NCBI RefSeq assembly: GCF_014084105.1
Contig: NZ_CP048289.1
Span: forward strand, 6,333,922 to 6,397,921
From: Streptacidiphilus sp. P02-A3a
GTDB taxonomy: Bacteria > Actinomycetota > Actinomycetes > Streptomycetales > Streptomycetaceae
Direction of reading: 5' to 3'
Length of the DNA stretch: 64,000 nucleotides
Under the pieces are notes generated by a model. That model ran no database searches. It worked only from the letters and a program-made list of their open reading frames with translations, and was not told the origin of the DNA. The position numbers were made by a program, and so were the translations under genes. Below, in pieces: positions 60,700 to 64,000 of this stretch (positions within the stretch are counted from its first letter, which is position 1; each line of letters begins with the position of its first letter).

Positions 60700-63102
60700 G
60701 TGAGATACCGATCGATTGCCGCGGCGGCCGCGTTCGCCCTGCTGACCCCGGCGGCGGCGCTGATGAGCGCGACCGGCGCCCAGGCTGCCGTCCAGTCAGC
60801 CGCCGCCGTGCCGCTCGCCGGCAGCACCTCCCCCGCCCTGGCCTACTCCCACCGCGTCGGCGCGCTGCCGGGCAGCCGGCGGCTGTCGGTCGCGGTCACT
60901 CTCAAGCTGCGCAACCAGGCCCAGCTGTCCGCCTTCGTCGGCGCCGCGAGCACCCCGGGCACCGCCGCCTACGGCCACTACCTGACCGCGGCCCAGTTCA
61001 CCGCCGCGTACGCGCCGACCACGGCCCAGGTCGACACCGTCTCGGCCTTCCTGCGGAGCAAGGGCCTGACCGTCACCCGGGTCAGCGGCAACCGCGAGTC
61101 CCTCGACGTGACCGGCAGCGTCAGCAGGCTCCAGGGCGCCTTCGGCACCACCGAGAGCACCTACCTGGACCCGTACAGCCACCGGCAGTTCTACGCCAAC
61201 GACCACGCGGTGGTCCTGCCGTCGGCCATCGCCGCGCTGGTCGCCTCGGTGGCGGGCATGGACGACCACACGGTGCGCGCGCCGGAGCTGGTCCGCAAGG
61301 ACGACAGCACCCCGCACTCGACCCCCTCGGGCGTCAGCCCCAGCCAGGTCGACACCGCGTACCGGATAAACCAGACCGGCGAGAACGGAGCCGGGGAGAC
61401 CGTCGCGCTCTGGGAGTTCGACGGCTACGACTCCTCGGACCTGAGCACCTACAACTCGCAGTACAAGCTGTCCGGCCCGGCCGCGACCACGGTCTCGGTC
61501 GACAGCGCCGACTACGACTCCGACCCGGGCCAGGGCGAGGGCGAGGTCGAGCTCGACAGCGAGGTCGTCCGCGCGGTCGCGCCGCAGGCGACCCAGCTGG
61601 TCTACGAGGCCCCCAACAGCGACCAGGGCGAGATCGACATCGCGAACGCGATCGTCTCCGCCGACAAGGTCTCGGTCATCTCCATCTCCTGGGGCTCCTG
61701 CGAGCAGGACACCACCCCGTCGGTGATGACCGCGGTCAACAACACCTTCGAGCAGGCCGCCGCCGAGGGCATCAGCATCTACAGCGCCGCGGGCGACAGC
61801 GGCTCGCGCGACTGCACCGGCAGCACCAGCGGCTCCGGCGTCAAGGCCGTCGACTTCCCCGGCAGCAGCGTCTACGACACCAGCGTCGGCGGCACCACCC
61901 TCAGCATGGGCTCCGGCGGCAGCTACTCCTCCGAGAGCGCCTGGAGCGACGGCGGCGGCGGCGTGTCCACGCTCTACACCCGGCCCAGCTGGCAGCCCGG
62001 CAGCAGCACCTACCGGACCGTGCCCGACGTGGCCTCCAACGCCGACCCGAACAGCGGCTACGCCATCTACACCGGCGGCTCCTGGGAGCAGATCGGCGGC
62101 ACCAGCGCCGCCGCGCCGCTGTGGTCCGGCTTCACCGCGCTGTACAACGAGAAGGCCGCCGCCGCGAGCAAGGCCAACCTCGGCTTCGCGGACCCGGCCA
62201 TCTACCAGGTCGGCGAGGGCAGCGGCTACGGCTCCGCGCTGCACGACGTGACCACCGGCGCGAACCAGGACTACTCGGCCGGTCCCGGCTACGACGAGGT
62301 CACCGGCTGGGGCACCCCGGTCGCCGACGGCCTGATGACCGCGCTCCTGGGCTCCGGCGGAACCACCGGCGGCAACACCGTCACCGTGACCAACCCGGGC
62401 AGCGAGTCCGGCACCGTCGGCACCGCCGCCTCGGTGCAGATCGCCGCCGGCGACTCGGCCTCCGGCCAGACCCTGACCTACAGCGCCACCGGCCTCCCGG
62501 CCGGACTGTCGATCAACGCCTCCACCGGCCTGATCTCCGGCACCCCGACCGCCGCCGCCACCTCCTCGGTCACCGTGACCGCCAAGGACACCACCGGCGC
62601 CACCGGCAGCACCACCTTCAGCTGGACCGTCACCGGTACCAGCAGTTGCACCGCCGCCCAGCTGATCGGCAACCCCGGCTTCGAGACCGGCACCGCCGCC
62701 CCGTGGACCGCGAGCTCCGGCGTCATCAACAACGACACCACCGACGAGCCCGCCCACTCCGGCAGCTGGGACGCCTGGCTCGACGGCTACGGCACCACCC
62801 ACACGGACACCCTGTCCCAGCCCGTGACCGTGCCGACCGGCTGCGACGCGACCTTCAGCTTCTGGCTGCACGTCGACACGGCCAAGACCGGCAAGACGGC
62901 CCAGGACAAGCTCACCGTCACGGCGAACTCGACCACCCTGGCCACCTACTCCAACCTGAACGCCGCCAACGGCTACGCCCAGGAGACCTTCAACCTGTCC
63001 TCGTTCGCGGGCCAGAAGGTCACCCTCAAGTTCAGCGGTGTCGAGACCAGCGGCGCGCAGACCAGCTTCGTCATCGACGACACGGCCCTGAACGCCTCCT
63101 GA
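60700..63102 (+). CDS. Secreted sedolisin (S53) serine-carboxyl protease with C-terminal beta domains
   Basis: 800 residues from GTG 60700. Signal peptide, then a pro-kumamolisin activation domain (about 40-190), then the S53 catalytic domain: Glu282 and Asp286 in GEVELD, oxyanion Asp in SAAGDSGS and the nucleophile Ser469 in GGTSAAAP, followed by a calcium-site region (GYDEVTGWGTP). The C-terminus adds a putative Ig-like domain (LPAGLSINASTGLISGTP) and a carbohydrate-binding-like jelly roll (LIGNPGFETG). An exported acid protease, self-processed after secretion. Confidence 0.93.
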   Translation: MRYRSIAAAAAFALLTPAAALMSATGAQAAVQSAAAVPLAGSTSPALAYSHRVGALPGSRRLSVAVTLKLRNQAQLSAFVGAASTPGTAAYGHYLTAAQFTAAYAPTTAQVDTVSAFLRSKGLTVTRVSGNRESLDVTGSVSRLQGAFGTTESTYLDPYSHRQFYANDHAVVLPSAIAALVASVAGMDDHTVRAPELVRKDDSTPHSTPSGVSPSQVDTAYRINQTGENGAGETVALWEFDGYDSSDLSTYNSQYKLSGPAATTVSVDSADYDSDPGQGEGEVELDSEVVRAVAPQATQLVYEAPNSDQGEIDIANAIVSADKVSVISISWGSCEQDTTPSVMTAVNNTFEQAAAEGISIYSAAGDSGSRDCTGSTSGSGVKAVDFPGSSVYDTSVGGTTLSMGSGGSYSSESAWSDGGGGVSTLYTRPSWQPGSSTYRTVPDVASNADPNSGYAIYTGGSWEQIGGTSAAAPLWSGFTALYNEKAAAASKANLGFADPAIYQVGEGSGYGSALHDVTTGANQDYSAGPGYDEVTGWGTPVADGLMTALLGSGGTTGGNTVTVTNPGSESGTVGTAASVQIAAGDSASGQTLTYSATGLPAGLSINASTGLISGTPTAAATSSVTVTAKDTTGATGSTTFSWTVTGTSSCTAAQLIGNPGFETGTAAPWTASSGVINNDTTDEPAHSGSWDAWLDGYGTTHTDTLSQPVTVPTGCDATFSFWLHVDTAKTGKTAQDKLTVTANSTTLATYSNLNAANGYAQETFNLSSFAGQKVTLKFSGVETSGAQTSFVIDDTALNAS

Positions 63103-63166
63103 CCCCTGGCGGCACCCCCGCAGGGCCCGGCGCGGCCATCCCCGCCCGGGCCCTGCCCCGGCTGGG

Positions 63167-64000
63167 TCAGCGGCGGTCGCGGCGGCGCCTGAGGTACCAG
63201 AGCGAGACCGGCAGCACCAGTGCGGCGCCGTCCGCCACGGCGGGCAGCGCGGCCGAGGAGAGCCCGCTCTGGTGGAAGGTCGACGGCACCGACAGCGCCG
63301 ACCAGTGGCTGATCGGCCAGGCCACCACGAACGCCCGGCCGACCACGTCCTTCAGCGGCACGAAACCGCCGCCGTTGTTGTGCGCGCGTTGGTCGCGGGA
63401 GTCGGCGGAGTCGTCGCGGTGGTCGCCCATCACCCACAGATCGCCCTTGGGCACGGTCACGGTACCGGCCGGGTACAGGTCGCAGGGGGTGTTCCCAGGG
63501 TAGATGTAGGGCTCGCTCAGGGTGGCGCCGTCGACCGAGACCGGGGCTCCGGCCTTGCAGAGGACGGTGTCGCCGCCGACCGCGATCACCCGCTTGATCA
63601 GGTCCTGGTCGTTGGCGGAGGGCATCAGCCCGATCGTGCTCAGCACCGACTGGAAGTCCCGGGTCACCGGGTTGGTGGACGGGGCGGGCAGGTCCTCGCC
63701 GGACAGCCAGCCGCCCGGGTCCTTGAACACGATCACCTGGCCGCGCTGCGGGGTGGCCCCGAACCACGGGCTCAGCTTGTCCACCAGCACCCGGTCACCC
63801 GGCTGCAACGTGTTCTGCATGGACTGCGAGGGAATGGAGAAGGCCTGGACGAAGAAGGTCTTGATGATCACCGCCATCACGATCGCCGCCACCACCAGCA
63901 GCGGCACCTCCTTCCAGAACGGACGCTGCTTGCCAGGCACGGGCGTGGGCACGGGCACGGGTGCGGGCACGGGCGCGGGCTCGGGCGCGGGCTCGGTCAT
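63167..64000 (-). CDS. lepB: Type I signal peptidase
   Basis: 277 residues, starting with the ATG at the last base of the window (a longer form beyond the edge cannot be excluded). A Pro/Ala/Val-rich N-terminal tail of 22 residues, a membrane helix (about 32-50), the catalytic Ser60 in SIPSQSM, the catalytic Lys in IKRVIAVGGD, WVMGDHRDDSADSR, and a second hydrophobic segment near the C-terminus. It cleaves signal peptides of exported proteins. Streptomyces usually have several such enzymes. Confidence 0.9.
   Translation of the reverse strand: MTEPAPEPAPVPAPVPVPTPVPGKQRPFWKEVPLLVVAAIVMAVIIKTFFVQAFSIPSQSMQNTLQPGDRVLVDKLSPWFGATPQRGQVIVFKDPGGWLSGEDLPAPSTNPVTRDFQSVLSTIGLMPSANDQDLIKRVIAVGGDTVLCKAGAPVSVDGATLSEPYIYPGNTPCDLYPAGTVTVPKGDLWVMGDHRDDSADSRDQRAHNNGGGFVPLKDVVGRAFVVAWPISHWSALSVPSTFHQSGLSSAALPAVADGAALVLPVSLWYLRRRRDRR
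63938..63996. repeat. Hexanucleotide-type repeat in the signal peptidase N-terminus
   Basis: About ten degenerate GGGCAC/GGGCGC/GGGCTC units that encode the alternating Pro-Ala/Pro-Val tail. Such arrays can vary in length between strains. Confidence 0.75.

Overview
The window is about 70+ % GC, with codons almost always ending in G or C, many GTG starts, frequent ATGA/GTGA stop-start overlaps, ROK, GntR and LacI regulators and several ABC sugar importers. This fits a Streptomyces, Kitasatospora or Streptacidiphilus type actinomycete. No tRNA, rRNA, transposase or CRISPR array was seen.

Left arm (1-15,930): sugar or amino-sugar catabolism. An amino-acid permease (cut by the window edge) and an aldehyde dehydrogenase are followed by a kinase / binding protein / two-permease ABC operon read leftward, divergent from a ROK regulator. 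A SIS-domain enzyme is divergent from a GntR regulator. A LacI regulator is divergent from a four-gene operon (Gfo/Idh/MocA dehydrogenase, DUF993 aldolase-like protein, sugar-phosphate epimerase-like protein, glycerate kinase). A perfect 16-bp palindrome lies in the LacI divergent region, and a close copy lies in front of the aldehyde dehydrogenase, so these two units probably form one regulon.

Centre (about 16,400-47,080): a biosynthetic gene cluster that appears to make a molecule with a nitrogen-nitrogen bond. The right-reading operon 16,584-27,432 has a SidA/IucD-type amino-acid N-hydroxylase, a stand-alone methionyl-tRNA-synthetase-like enzyme, a D-amino-acid-oxidase-like flavoenzyme, two ATP-grasp ligases, an acyl-CoA-dehydrogenase-like flavoenzyme and a radical SAM enzyme. 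A response regulator gene follows, then a second unit starting with a cupin. N-hydroxylase + MetRS-like + cupin + DAO-like is the known set for lysine-derived hydrazine formation (s56-p1, formycin, pyrazofurin pathways), but there MetRS and cupin are fused, while here they are separate genes almost 10 kb apart. The two units share a 45-bp promoter element. The N-hydroxylase gene is present twice, nearly identical over 1.28 kb; the second copy is broken by loss of one C in a C7 tract. The left-reading operon 47,079-36,479 adds a free-standing condensation domain, a double ATP-grasp ligase, an MFS exporter, an acyl carrier protein, an SDR, an acyl-activating enzyme, a NeuD-like transferase, a CmlS-like flavin halogenase and a small hydrolase. 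The second half of its double ATP-grasp protein is a clear paralogue of the ATP-grasp ligase at 23,146, which ties the two operons together. Between them lie a dimethylargininase-like gene, a GlxA-type regulator with an isochorismatase-like hydrolase, a Tat-exported protein and a cation/proton antiporter, whose membership in the cluster is uncertain.

Right arm (47,614-56,698): a second sugar catabolic locus with a ROK regulator, aldehyde dehydrogenase, ThuA-like protein, 2-hydroxyacid dehydrogenase, ABC importer and aldo/keto reductase. Its two transcription units carry the same promoter-operator arrangement. The end of the window (56,676-64,000) holds an EF-hand protein, a metallo-beta-lactamase-fold protein with a ferredoxin-like N-terminus, an unrecognised secreted protein made of five cysteine-containing repeats, an HTH protein, a secreted sedolisin protease and a type I signal peptidase.
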